DNA of 64,000 nt from NCBI RefSeq assembly GCF_024204685.1, contig NZ_CP100350.1, positions 1,838,501 through 1,902,500 on the forward strand, read 5' to 3'. A program made the translations under genes and the position numbers. Source of the DNA: Gilvimarinus sp. DA14 (lineage in GTDB: Bacteria > Pseudomonadota > Gammaproteobacteria > Pseudomonadales > Cellvibrionaceae). Below the pieces are notes generated by a model. That model saw only the letters and a list, made by a program, of their open reading frames with translations, was not told the DNA's origin and did not search any database. Below, piece by piece: positions 26,912 through 35,582 of this stretch. Each line of letters starts with the position of its first letter. Positions within the stretch are counted from its first letter, which is position 1.

Positions 26912-27946
26912 TTACGGTAGCTTGCTTCTGATGCCGACGGTGGTCGTAAACACCTGGCGAATACGTTTGTCAGTTGCGGTTATTTCTTCGCCGGCAAACT
27001 CAAAAGTTTGCTCATCACTAGTGGCATTATCATCGGGGGTTTGCACTAACACTTCTATCCTCGCCGCTACTGCATTCATCCAATTGGCAACCGCACTATG
27101 CTCTATATAATCATCGGCGGAGCGATTGGCATCGGTGTCCATACCAATTAATACATTGAAATCCTCTACACCACGCAAAAGCTCAAACGCGGGATCAGTA
27201 TCGATTTTCTGATATAAACCCGGGTTGCCATCTGCATCTTCAGCCACATAATAGACAACGGTGTTAATCTTGAAAACTTCGGCACCCTCATCAAAAGTTT
27301 CGATCATATTATCCGGATTGCCGCCCCATGAAGTCCGGGCATTGCCGGGATCGGCACCGGGGCCGTGCCCGAGCTCGACCTCAGCCCCAGACTCCGTAAC
27401 ACTGGTGGCTTGAAACAACATAGCTTTGTCACAATCTGCTACAACAACAATATCGTTTGCACAAATACCACTAGGACAAGCCTGTCCCGGCGGAGTCGTT
27501 AAATCTACAAATACGCTATTGGCCGTATTCGCATTACTGACTGGCGCAGACTCCGAATTAGCGGTGTAGGCGACCAGCACTTGAGTTCCCGCTTTAGGCT
27601 CTGGAGCAAGAGGAATTTCTGCAGGCGGCGTAGCGGCATCGTAAACTTGCAGAGGAACACCAAAGTCGAAGTCAGAACTAAAGGTATGACCATTATTCAA
27701 AGTAGAGCTAATATTCCAATCGGTCGGGTAAGCACAACCCACATACCCTGCCTGACGTAAATCCCGGCTGATAAACTCGACGGCCAGGCGCCCTGTCTCT
27801 TGCAAACGGGATAACCCCTGCTGGGTAGTGAAAACCGTTTTGCTGGAAATAAACATCTGCACCACACCCGTCATCAATACCAGGCCTATGGTGATGGCGA
27901 TCATAAGTTCGACCAACGAGAGGCCGGTTTGCCTATTCCTATTCAT
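26912..27946 (-). CDS. pilW: Minor pilin PilW
   Basis: A 344-residue minor pilin with leader MNRNRQTG and mature LSLVELMIAITIGLVLMTGV; the conserved Glu is at mature position 5. It continues with QETGRLAVEFISRDLRQAGYVGC, which is diagnostic of PilW. It is part of the tip-priming complex in the inner membrane and pilus base. Three bases separate it from pilV upstream. Confidence 0.92.
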   Translation of the reverse strand: MNRNRQTGLSLVELMIAITIGLVLMTGVVQMFISSKTVFTTQQGLSRLQETGRLAVEFISRDLRQAGYVGCAYPTDWNISSTLNNGHTFSSDFDFGVPLQVYDAATPPAEIPLAPEPKAGTQVLVAYTANSESAPVSNANTANSVFVDLTTPPGQACPSGICANDIVVVADCDKAMLFQATSVTESGAEVELGHGPGADPGNARTSWGGNPDNMIETFDEGAEVFKINTVVYYVAEDADGNPGLYQKIDTDPAFELLRGVEDFNVLIGMDTDANRSADDYIEHSAVANWMNAVAARIEVLVQTPDDNATSDEQTFEFAGEEITATDKRIRQVFTTTVGIRSKLP

Positions 27947-27949
27947 TTA

Positions 27950-28354
27950 TTAGATCCTTGAAACATACTCGAATGTGGTTTGCTCAATTTCATCACCCGC
28001 CTGGTTTGCCGTGGGCTCGTTCCAAACCAGCCTAACGGTACAAACTCGTGCGGCACACTCCACCTCACCTTCACCGCCCGGCAATTGTGCGGCCAGGGCT
28101 TCAACATCGGGCTCAACCACGGCACCGCCGGTCACCACGGCGTTGGATGACGAGGAGGCGCGCATTTGCTCGAGTATGTCGTAGGCAATAATATTGGCCT
28201 GGGAGCGCAAATAGGCACTGCTGTTGTATTGCAGCGAACGGGTTTGCAAAGCGGCCAATGCCATCAGGGCGGTAGATAACACCAACACGGTTATCAGCAC
28301 CTCAATCAGGCCGACGCCGGTTTCGCGACCACTGTAGAATTTATCGCTGTTCAT
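27950..28354 (-). CDS. pilV: Minor pilin PilV
   Basis: 134 residues from the ATG at 28354 (MNSDKFYSGRETG, cleavage, then VGLIEVLITVLVLSTALMAL). The PilV signature YLRSQANIIAYDILEQMRA follows the helix. The start overlaps the stop of the fimT-type gene (TAATG), so the two are translationally coupled; the longer open frame upstream is not family-like. Function: minor pilin of the priming complex. Confidence 0.9.
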   Translation of the reverse strand: MNSDKFYSGRETGVGLIEVLITVLVLSTALMALAALQTRSLQYNSSAYLRSQANIIAYDILEQMRASSSSNAVVTGGAVVEPDVEALAAQLPGGEGEVECAARVCTVRLVWNEPTANQAGDEIEQTTFEYVSRI

Positions 28355-28926
28355 TAGGGACACTCCACTTCGTCTACATCCATCATTCCCGCCACACCTA
28401 TGGTGATAGCACGCTGCCTTTCCCCCTGACACCCTTCGACGCGAGCGTTAAGAATAACCGGCGCAGTGTTGGCTGGTCCGCCGATACGGGCCAGCTGACC
28501 AGTGCTGGTGTAGCGCACAAAACTGACATTGGCACCGTCGTTGGTGGCGGTAATAACGGCGTCGTCATGCAAATCATTAATATGTCGCAGCACATCTGTG
28601 GCGGCGGCTAACACAGGAGCGGCCGCAGCGTCGGATGCAGCACCGTCTACAAACATCAGCCAGCCGTTGGTCCAGTCAGCCGCGCAACCCGTGCCATCGT
28701 TGTTACTGGCGCAGAGGCTAACCCGGCGGCCGCGCTTCACCGCTTCGGCTTTAGTGGCCTGCAGCGCGGCGGCGAGCTCCTCACCTAAGGCTTCAGAGCG
28801 ATTGTTAAGTATTAGCGTGGTAAAACTCGGGGCCGCAATAGCAACCAAAATAGCGGCCACAACTAAGGTGACCATCAGCTCAATCAGGGTAAAGCCTCGG
28901 TGCTTACCTGGGTTAATAGATTTCAA
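28354..28926 (-). CDS. fimT: FimT/FimU-type pseudopilin, first gene of the minor pilin operon
   Basis: A 190-residue GspH/FimT-family pilin. Leader MKSINPGKHRG, mature FTLIELMVTLVVAAILVAIAAP. The C-terminal half has the family's SLCASNNDGTGC stretch, and two further Cys close to the end. The start is TTG at 28926: GGGAG sits 8 bases upstream and no ATG fits the leader. Position as the first gene before pilV matches fimU of Pseudomonas; fimT versus fimU cannot be settled by eye. Confidence 0.85.
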   Translation of the reverse strand: MKSINPGKHRGFTLIELMVTLVVAAILVAIAAPSFTTLILNNRSEALGEELAAALQATKAEAVKRGRRVSLCASNNDGTGCAADWTNGWLMFVDGAASDAAAAPVLAAATDVLRHINDLHDDAVITATNDGANVSFVRYTSTGQLARIGGPANTAPVILNARVEGCQGERQRAITIGVAGMMDVDEVECP

Positions 28927-28943
28927 CGAACCACACTCCCTTT

Positions 28944-29007
28944 TGTTTTACGTTCGACCTGTTTTACGTTCGACGTGTTGGACGCTTAACTTGCTGTACG
29001 TTTGACG
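28944..29007. repeat. Four 16-bp tandem units, each two heptamers plus two bases, upstream of the minor pilin operon
   Basis: Units begin at 28944, 28960, 28976 and 28992. The first two differ at one base (TGTTTTACGTTCGACC, then ...GACG). Inside each unit are two heptamers ending in AC: GTTTTAC GTTCGAC; GTTTTAC GTTCGAC; GTTGGAC GCTTAAC; GCTGTAC GTTTGAC. The array lies 18 bases from the fimT start, in its 5' leader or promoter. Confidence 0.75.
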
Positions 29008-29132
29008 CAGCTATTTTCACTTACTATATTTTTCAAACTATCACAGCGCTGGGGCCTTTGCCGCTAGCCGGTGATATGCGGTCATCATGGAAGAATAAAC
29101 GGACGCACCACTCATAAAACAAGGATGCTGCC

Positions 29133-29660
29133 ATGAAATATCAAGGATTTACCCTGATTGAATTAATGGCCACATTGGCCATAACTGCGGTGCTGCTGGC
29201 CATCGCCGTCCCCGCTTTTGAGCGCTTAATACGCGATTTACGCACCGAATCAATAACCTGGACGTTTTTCAACGCCACCCAAGCTGCACGCTCTTACGCC
29301 GTCAAAGCTAACAGCCGGGTAACCATGCTCGCCAACCCTACCTGGGGCGATGGCTGGCAGATTTTTTACGACGCGAACCATAACGGCCTTTACGACGACG
29401 GCGAGCAACTGCTGACCTCCCAAGGGGAGTTCCACGAATCTATAGAGATAAAGGGCAACCGCCCGCTCCAGGATTATGTGTCTTACTTGGGAACTGGGGA
29501 GAGCCGCTGGGCCAGCGGCGATAGAAACACGGCATTTCAGGCCGGTACCATTACCATTTGCCCCGCAGACGAAGGGCCGGGGTATGCGCTGGTATTGTCG
29601 CGCGGAGGCCGGTTTCGTAAGGAATCGCTAGACGAAACCGAATGCGACGATTCAACGTAG
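29133..29660 (+). CDS. Orphan GspH/FimT-family pseudopilin
   Basis: A 175-residue pseudopilin with a very short leader MKYQG, then [22 protein letters not shown] (cleavage after Gly, Glu5 kept). The globular part contains [27 protein letters not shown]; the GWxxFxDxNxNGxxDxGE pattern is typical of FimT/GspH proteins. It is transcribed away from the fimT-pilVWXY1E operon with AAGGA 8 bases before ATG, and its last 9 bases overlap the 3' end of ispH in a convergent arrangement. It is probably an additional minor pilin of the same machine. Confidence 0.88.
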   Translation: MKYQGFTLIELMATLAITAVLLAIAVPAFERLIRDLRTESITWTFFNATQAARSYAVKANSRVTMLANPTWGDGWQIFYDANHNGLYDDGEQLLTSQGEFHESIEIKGNRPLQDYVSYLGTGESRWASGDRNTAFQAGTITICPADEGPGYALVLSRGGRFRKESLDETECDDST

Positions 29661-30584
29661 CTCTTTAGGCAGAGAAAAACGGATATTTTCCGGAATGCCT
29701 TCCACCTCTTGCGAGTTTTGCGCGCCTTTGCTGACCAAGTGCTCAATTACTTGCTGCACCAATGCCTCGGGCGCGGAAGCTCCGGCGGTGATACCCACCT
29801 GCTTTTTCCCCACAAGCCAGGCATCTTCTATCTGTTCGGGGCCATCCACCAGATAAGCCTCAGCGCCGCAGCGCTCGGCCAGTTCGCGCAGGCGGTTGGA
29901 GTTGGAGCTGTTGGGCGAGCCCACTACCAGCACCAGATCGCTTTCAAGGGCCAGTTGGCGCACCGCGTCCTGGCGGTTGGTGGTGGCGTAGCAGATATCG
30001 TCTTTGCGTGGGCCTTCAATGTGGGGAAACTTGGCCCGCAGCGCTTCGATAATTTTGGCGGTGTCGTCCATGGACAAAGTAGTCTGGGTGACATAGGCCA
30101 GCTGGGTGGGGTCTTTTACCTCCAGCGCGGCGACGTCGTCTTCGTCTTCTACCAGGTAGATGCAGCCACCATTGCTGTCGTCATACTGGCCCATGGTGCC
30201 TTCCACCTCGGGGTGACCTTCGTGGCCAATTAAAATGCACTCGCGCCCCTCGCGGGAGTAACGGGTGACTTCCATATGTACCTTGGTCACCAGCGGGCAG
30301 GTGGCATCGAACACTTGCAACTTGCGGGCCTCGGCCTCGTTGCGCACTGCCTGGGATACACCGTGAGCGCTGAAAATTACGATGACATCGTCGGGCACCT
30401 CACTCAGCTCTTCCACAAACACCGCGCCGCGCTCGCGCAGGCCGTCTACCACATAGCGGTTGTGCACCACCTCGTGGCGCACATAAATCGGCGAGCCGAA
30501 CACATCCAGTGCCCGATTGACGATATCAATGGCTCTGTCCACCCCGGCGCAAAAGCCGCGGGGGTTAGCGAGTTTGATTTGCAT
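29652..30584 (-). CDS. ispH: 4-hydroxy-3-methylbut-2-enyl diphosphate reductase
   Basis: Last enzyme of the MEP isoprenoid pathway, an iron-sulfur enzyme making IPP and DMAPP. The three cluster cysteines are visible: [11 protein letters not shown] (residue 12), [12 protein letters not shown] (about 96) and [13 protein letters not shown] (about 197). The active-site histidines in VRHEVVHN and FSAHGVSQ and the Glu in VEGTMGQY are present. The start at 30584 ([11 protein letters not shown]) is the normal family start; the frame runs on upstream through unrelated sequence. It overlaps an opposing pseudopilin gene by 9 bases. Confidence 0.96.
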   Translation of the reverse strand: MQIKLANPRGFCAGVDRAIDIVNRALDVFGSPIYVRHEVVHNRYVVDGLRERGAVFVEELSEVPDDVIVIFSAHGVSQAVRNEAEARKLQVFDATCPLVTKVHMEVTRYSREGRECILIGHEGHPEVEGTMGQYDDSNGGCIYLVEDEDDVAALEVKDPTQLAYVTQTTLSMDDTAKIIEALRAKFPHIEGPRKDDICYATTNRQDAVRQLALESDLVLVVGSPNSSNSNRLRELAERCGAEAYLVDGPEQIEDAWLVGKKQVGITAGASAPEALVQQVIEHLVSKGAQNSQEVEGIPENIRFSLPKELR

Positions 30585-30614
30585 ATTTAAACCCTTCGGG
30601 TTTTGCAACACCGC

Positions 30615-30642
30615 GTCGGACGTCTGACGCCCGACGTCGGAC
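30615..30642. repeat. Four tandem heptamers between fkpB and ispH
   Basis: Reads GTCGGAC, GTCTGAC, GCCCGAC, GTCGGAC on the plus strand; because GTCNGAC is its own reverse complement, the array looks alike on both strands. It fills half of the 61-base gap between the fkpB stop and the ispH start. Same family as 12782-12809. Confidence 0.8.
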
Positions 30643-30645
30643 GAA

Positions 30646-31095
30646 TTAATGTACCTGCGCCGGTTCGATTTCCAATATCGCCACCTTAAAGACGATATCG
30701 CGCCCGGCCAGGGGGTGGTTAAAATCGACGGTGACTTCGTCATCGTTAAAGTCTACGACAACACCGGGTAGCTCGGCGTTCTGAGCGTCGGCAAACGAGA
30801 GCATCAGGCCTTCACTTAGCTCCAGCCCGGGCTCAAATTCCGAGCGGCTGATAATTTGTAAGTTGTTGGGATTGTGCGCGCCAAAGCCGTCCTCGGGCGG
30901 AATCACAAACTCTTCGCGCGCACCTTCGCACAGGCCGTAAAGCGCCTTCTCAAACCCTTTCAACATTTGCCCGTCGCCCACGGTAAAGGTGGCGGGCGAG
31001 CCTTCAAAGTTCGAGTCCACCATTTCGCCGTCGGGCAGCGACAGCGAGAAATGCAGGGTAACTTTGGTTCCCGGCCCTATCGCTAACTCACGCAT
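30646..31095 (-). CDS. fkpB: FKBP-type peptidyl-prolyl isomerase (SlpA/FkpB)
   Basis: A 149-residue SlyD-like FKBP with the insert-in-flap chaperone domain. Seen: [19 protein letters not shown] at the start, [25 protein letters not shown], and an [18 protein letters not shown] end that matches the FKBP C-terminal strand. It helps protein folding in the cytoplasm. The start at 31095 (MRELAIG) overlaps the end of lspA by 8 bases. The order ileS-lspA-fkpB-ispH matches E. coli. Confidence 0.93.
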   Translation of the reverse strand: MRELAIGPGTKVTLHFSLSLPDGEMVDSNFEGSPATFTVGDGQMLKGFEKALYGLCEGAREEFVIPPEDGFGAHNPNNLQIISRSEFEPGLELSEGLMLSFADAQNAELPGVVVDFNDDEVTVDFNHPLAGRDIVFKVAILEIEPAQVH

Positions 31096-31639
31096 TGTTT
31101 TGCTCCCCGGATTTTGTCGCACTGTCATCCTGGAAAAAGAGCATATACACAATCATTAAAAACGCCCCAAAACAAATCGCCGAGTCCGCGAGGTTAAACG
31201 CGGGAAAGTAACTGTTTTTGTAGTGGACGGAAATAAAGTCCACCACATAACCAAAGCGCAACCGGTCGATAAGGTTGCCCACAGCGCCGCCCAGCACAAA
31301 ACCTAAAGCGGCGGCTTCAAGCCAGCGTTCGCGGGCGATGCGCAGCAGCCAGATCGTAATGGCTATGCTCATAAACAGCGCAATGCCGGTAAAAAACCAG
31401 CGTTGCCAGCCGCCGGCATCGCTTAAAAAGCTAAAGGCGGCGCCGTGGTTATGCAGCAAGGTCAAGTCAAAAAACCAGGTGACTTCGACCGGACGACCAT
31501 AGGTTAAACCAGCCGTAGCCGCGGCTTTCGACCACTGATCTAACACAATCACCACCGCTGCCAGTAAAAACCACCCCCAGGGGTGTGCGAATCGCTTAAG
31601 CCCTGCGCTTTGTGTATTAGGCCTTTTTGTATTAGGCAT
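31088..31639 (-). CDS. lspA: Lipoprotein signal peptidase
   Basis: Inner-membrane aspartyl protease that cleaves prolipoproteins after lipidation. Four hydrophobic segments; the catalytic aspartates lie in [20 protein letters not shown] and [24 protein letters not shown] near the N terminus is also typical. I use the ATG at 31639, inside the end of ileS, with GAAGAG a few bases upstream; a GTG at 31654 is possible. Its substrates include the many lipoproteins in this window (BamD and those at 35583, 40626 and 41333). Confidence 0.95.
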   Translation of the reverse strand: MPNTKRPNTQSAGLKRFAHPWGWFLLAAVVIVLDQWSKAAATAGLTYGRPVEVTWFFDLTLLHNHGAAFSFLSDAGGWQRWFFTGIALFMSIAITIWLLRIARERWLEAAALGFVLGGAVGNLIDRLRFGYVVDFISVHYKNSYFPAFNLADSAICFGAFLMIVYMLFFQDDSATKSGEQNNA

Positions 31640-34433
31640 AGTGTCGCTCTTCACCCGCGCCGTCGATATTGTCTACACAGCGCTGACAAATATCCGGATG
31701 AGCCGCCACAGCACCCACGTCGGCGCGGTGGTGCCAGCAGCGCTCGCATTTGGGGTGCTCGGATTTACTCACGCCCACCTTCAATCCTTCAACATCTGTG
31801 GCCACGGCATCTGCCGGGGCGTCATCCAATGCGGCCAAAGACGCGGTGGAGCTGATCAAAATAAAGCGCAGCTCGTCGGCCACTTTTTCCAGCGCTGCCT
31901 TTAGCTCGGCGTCGCAGTAAAGGGTCAATTCAGCGGTCAACGAGCCGCCAATGGCGCCTTCGCCACGCTTGGCTTCCATCACCCGGTTAACGGCGGTTTT
32001 GACCTCGGCAATTTGTTCCCAAAAGGCATCGCCCAGCTCGTCGTCGGCGCCACCGGGCAGCTCGTACCATTCGGCGGTAAAAACAAAGCCCGTGCGCTCG
32101 CCGGGAATTTGCTGCCACATTTCATCGGCGGTAAAACTCAAAATCGGCGCGATCCAGCGCACAAACGCCTCGCTCAAATGATAGAGCGCGGTCTGCGCCG
32201 AGCGGCGCGGCAGTGAGTCGGCCTTGGTGGTGTACTGGCGATCTTTAATAATATCCAGATAAAAACCGCCCAGCTCCACCACACAGAAGTTGTGCAACTT
32301 TTGGTAAATCTGGTGCAGGCTAAAGCTGTCGTAAGCGCTGATCAGCTCTTGCTGCAGGGCTGCGGCGCGGCGCACAATCCAGCGATCCAAGGCGATCATT
32401 TGATCCGCCTCGACCAAATCCGTCGCCGGATCAAAACCGTTGAGGTTAGCCAGCATAAAGCGCGCGGTATTGCGCATACGGCGGTAGGAGTCGGCGGTGC
32501 GCTTTAAAATCTCGTCGGACACGCTCATTTCCGAGCTGAAGTCGGTGGCCGCCACCCATAGGCGCAGCACATCGGCGCCCAGGTCGTTCATCACTTTTTG
32601 CGGCGATACGGTATTGCCGATGGATTTGGACATCTTGCGGCCGTCGGCGTCCACGGTAAAACCGTGGGTCAGCACGGTTTTGTATGGCGCGGTGCCGTTA
32701 ATGGCCATGGCAGTTTTGAGCGATGACTGGAACCAACCACGGTGCTGATCCGAACCCTCAAGATACAGGTCTGCCGGATAGCTGAGCCCCTCGCGCTGGC
32801 GCAGTACCGCGTGGTGGGTCACGCCCGAGTCAAACCAAACATCCAGGGTGTCGGTGACTTTTTCATAGTCGTCGGCATCGCTGCCCAAAAGCGGCGCGGC
32901 GTCCAACTCGTACCAGGCATCCATACCGTCTTTTTCTACCGCTTGGGCCACCTGCTCAATAAGCTCGGCGGTGCGCGGGTGCAGATCGCCGCTTTGCTTG
33001 TGCACAAACAAAGCGATGGGCACACCCCAGGTACGCTGACGGGAGATACACCAGTCGGGACTGGATTCCAGCATGGAATCAATGCGCGCGCGGCCCCAGT
33101 TGGGCACCCACTGCACATTCTCCACCGACTTGGCCACTTCGCCGCGCAGATCGTTCTTGCTCATGCTGACAAACCACTGGGGTGTAGCACGGAAAATCAG
33201 CGGGGTTTTGGTACGCCAGCAGTGAGGGAAGCTGTGAGTCAGTTTGCCTGCATTAAACAGCGCGCCTTTTTCGGTTAACAGATCGATGACTTTTTCATCC
33301 ACCTTGTACACATGTTCGCCGGCAAACACCTCGACAAAATCCCGGTACACGCCATTGTCGTCAATGTAATTCAGCGTGCCTATGCCGTAGTTTTTACCCA
33401 CCGCAAAGTCATCCGCGCCGTGATCAGGCGCCGTGTGTACACAGCCGGTACCGGCGTCCAGGGTCACGTGATCGCCTAAAATAACGGGGACACGACGGTC
33501 GTAAAACGGATGCTGCAACACCAGATGCTCAAGCTTGGCACCGGTAGTGCGGCCGACTACTTTGTAGTCTTCAATGCCCGCGCGGTTCATCACCGACTCC
33601 AGCAGCCCTTCGGCGACTACCAGGCGCTTGTCGCCCACTTGCACCGCCACATAATCCAGCTCGGCATTTAAGCTAACCGCCTGGTTGGCGGGCAGAGTCC
33701 AGGGAGTGGTGGTCCAGATAACCACTTCTAAGTCGCCCTCTCCAGCCAACTCAGCAAACGCGGCACTGGCGGCGCTCTGGTCCACAAAGGCAAATTTTAC
33801 GTCGATACTGAACGAGGTTTTGTCCTGATACTCCACCTCGGCCTCGGCCAGTGCCGAGCCGCCCACCACTGACCAGTACACGGGTTTAAAGCCGCGCTGC
33901 AAGTGGCCGTTTTCAACGATCTTGCCCAGGGCGCGAATAATATCCGCCTCGAACTTATAGTCCATGGTGAGGTAGGGGTTATCCCACTCGCCCAGCACCC
34001 CCAGGCGAATAAAGTCTTTCTTTTGCCCCTCTACTTGGCGTGCGGCATAGGCGCGACATTTTTCGCGGAACGCTTTAACGTCCAGCTTAACCCCGGCCTT
34101 GCCGTGTTTTTTCTCGACATTGTGCTCAATGGGCAGACCGTGACAGTCCCAGCCGGGCACATAGGGGGCGTCAAATCCGCTTAGGGTTTTGCTTTTAACA
34201 ATAATGTCTTTAAGAATCTTATTGACCGCGTGACCAATGTGAATATCGCCATTCGCATAGGGAGGGCCATCGTGCAAAATGTACGACTTGCGCCCTTTAC
34301 GGGATTCACGAATCGCCTGGTACAGGCCCGCTTTATCCCAGGCTTTAAGCATCTGGGGCTCGCGCTGCGCCAAGTTTGCCTTCATGGCAAAGGGCGTATG
34401 GGGCAAATTCAAAGTTGCTTTGTAGTCACTCAT
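31632..34433 (-). CDS. ileS: Isoleucyl-tRNA synthetase
   Basis: Class I synthetase charging tRNA-Ile, with editing of valine. At 933 residues the length is normal. The HIGH motif appears as [15 protein letters not shown] (about 60-75), the KMSKS motif as [10 protein letters not shown], and the C-terminal zinc site as CERCWHH with a second pair CQRC. The editing domain has [12 protein letters not shown]. It lies 12 bases after ribF and overlaps lspA. Confidence 0.97.
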   Translation of the reverse strand: MSDYKATLNLPHTPFAMKANLAQREPQMLKAWDKAGLYQAIRESRKGRKSYILHDGPPYANGDIHIGHAVNKILKDIIVKSKTLSGFDAPYVPGWDCHGLPIEHNVEKKHGKAGVKLDVKAFREKCRAYAARQVEGQKKDFIRLGVLGEWDNPYLTMDYKFEADIIRALGKIVENGHLQRGFKPVYWSVVGGSALAEAEVEYQDKTSFSIDVKFAFVDQSAASAAFAELAGEGDLEVVIWTTTPWTLPANQAVSLNAELDYVAVQVGDKRLVVAEGLLESVMNRAGIEDYKVVGRTTGAKLEHLVLQHPFYDRRVPVILGDHVTLDAGTGCVHTAPDHGADDFAVGKNYGIGTLNYIDDNGVYRDFVEVFAGEHVYKVDEKVIDLLTEKGALFNAGKLTHSFPHCWRTKTPLIFRATPQWFVSMSKNDLRGEVAKSVENVQWVPNWGRARIDSMLESSPDWCISRQRTWGVPIALFVHKQSGDLHPRTAELIEQVAQAVEKDGMDAWYELDAAPLLGSDADDYEKVTDTLDVWFDSGVTHHAVLRQREGLSYPADLYLEGSDQHRGWFQSSLKTAMAINGTAPYKTVLTHGFTVDADGRKMSKSIGNTVSPQKVMNDLGADVLRLWVAATDFSSEMSVSDEILKRTADSYRRMRNTARFMLANLNGFDPATDLVEADQMIALDRWIVRRAAALQQELISAYDSFSLHQIYQKLHNFCVVELGGFYLDIIKDRQYTTKADSLPRRSAQTALYHLSEAFVRWIAPILSFTADEMWQQIPGERTGFVFTAEWYELPGGADDELGDAFWEQIAEVKTAVNRVMEAKRGEGAIGGSLTAELTLYCDAELKAALEKVADELRFILISSTASLAALDDAPADAVATDVEGLKVGVSKSEHPKCERCWHHRADVGAVAAHPDICQRCVDNIDGAGEERHYA

Positions 34434-34445
34434 GGTCGTTGTCTG

Positions 34446-35387
34446 TTACCCGATCTGTGTTAAGGCCGCGAAAAAGCCGCGCCCCCGGCGAATATCCTGT
34501 TGCAATTGTGCTTTTAAGGCATCTACCGATGCAAACTTTTGCTCGTCTCTGAGCTTGGCGTGAAACTGGATTGCCAGAGCCTCGCCGTAAATATTGCGGT
34601 CAAAATCAAACAAGTGAACTTCCAGCAGCGGCTCAATATCACCCGCCACTGTAGGTTTTACGCCCACATTGGCGACCCCGTGAAAAGTATCACCTTTTAA
34701 TTGCGCGCTAATCACAAACACCCCCGATAATGGCGAGCGAAAGCGCTTTAAGCGCAAATTGGCTGTGGGCACCCCAATCTGGCGCCCCAGCTTTTTGCCA
34801 TGGCCAACGCGCCCGGTAATGGTAAATGGCCTGCCCAAGTAGGCCTCGGCGCGGGCAAAATCCCCCGCCGCCAACAGCTCGCGAATCCGGGTGCTGCTGA
34901 TGCGCTCATCCTCGATGGTGAGGGTGCAGGTATCGGTTACCGTAAAACCCTGCTGCTTACCCACCTGCTCCAGCAAGGTGTAGTCACCGCGCCGGTCGCA
35001 ACCAAAGCGAAAATCATCGCCCACTACCAAGTGTTTAATCCCCAGGCCGTTAACTAGCACGACATCGATAAACTCGGCGGCGCTTAAACTCCGCAGGGCC
35101 TCGTTAAACTGCAGGCAAAGCACCCGCTCTACCCCGGCCTGCTGCAGCGCGATCAGCTTTTCGCGCAGGCGCATCAACCGGGCGGGCGCCTTTTCGCGGG
35201 CGAAATACTCGTGGGGCTGGGGCTCGAACAGAATCACCACCGAGGGCAACTGAAACTGCCACGCCGCCTCGGCCAGCTGACGCAATATCGCCTGATGCCC
35301 CAGGTGAACCCCATCAAAGGTGCCAATGGTGGCCACAGAACCGCGATGTTCCGCGCGCAGATTGTGTAAACCGCGAATGAGATGCAC
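34446..35387 (-). CDS. ribF: Bifunctional riboflavin kinase / FAD synthetase
   Basis: Converts riboflavin to FMN and FMN to FAD. The N-terminal adenylyltransferase domain has IGTFDGVHLGHQAIL, and the C-terminal kinase domain begins at about 185 with GRVGHGKKLGRQIGVPTANL. 313 residues. First gene of the ribF-ileS-lspA-fkpB(-ispH) series. The 195 bases upstream contain no gene that I can recognise. Confidence 0.95.
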   Translation of the reverse strand: MHLIRGLHNLRAEHRGSVATIGTFDGVHLGHQAILRQLAEAAWQFQLPSVVILFEPQPHEYFAREKAPARLMRLREKLIALQQAGVERVLCLQFNEALRSLSAAEFIDVVLVNGLGIKHLVVGDDFRFGCDRRGDYTLLEQVGKQQGFTVTDTCTLTIEDERISSTRIRELLAAGDFARAEAYLGRPFTITGRVGHGKKLGRQIGVPTANLRLKRFRSPLSGVFVISAQLKGDTFHGVANVGVKPTVAGDIEPLLEVHLFDFDRNIYGEALAIQFHAKLRDEQKFASVDALKAQLQQDIRRGRGFFAALTQIG

Positions 35388-35582
35388 TTAAACCAGAGCC
35401 TGCCGAGGGTCAAAAACTAAACGCGCGAGTATACCGTAGGTGCGGGGGGCGGGGGTACCTTTGCAGAGAATTCAACGGCAGGTATTGGCACGCACACCGC
35501 CAAACGCCAGCAAGCAGCCCGGTGTTTAGCGGTGATTAAGAGTTTTGACCCGGTTTTTACATCATCTTGGGGCCAATTAACG

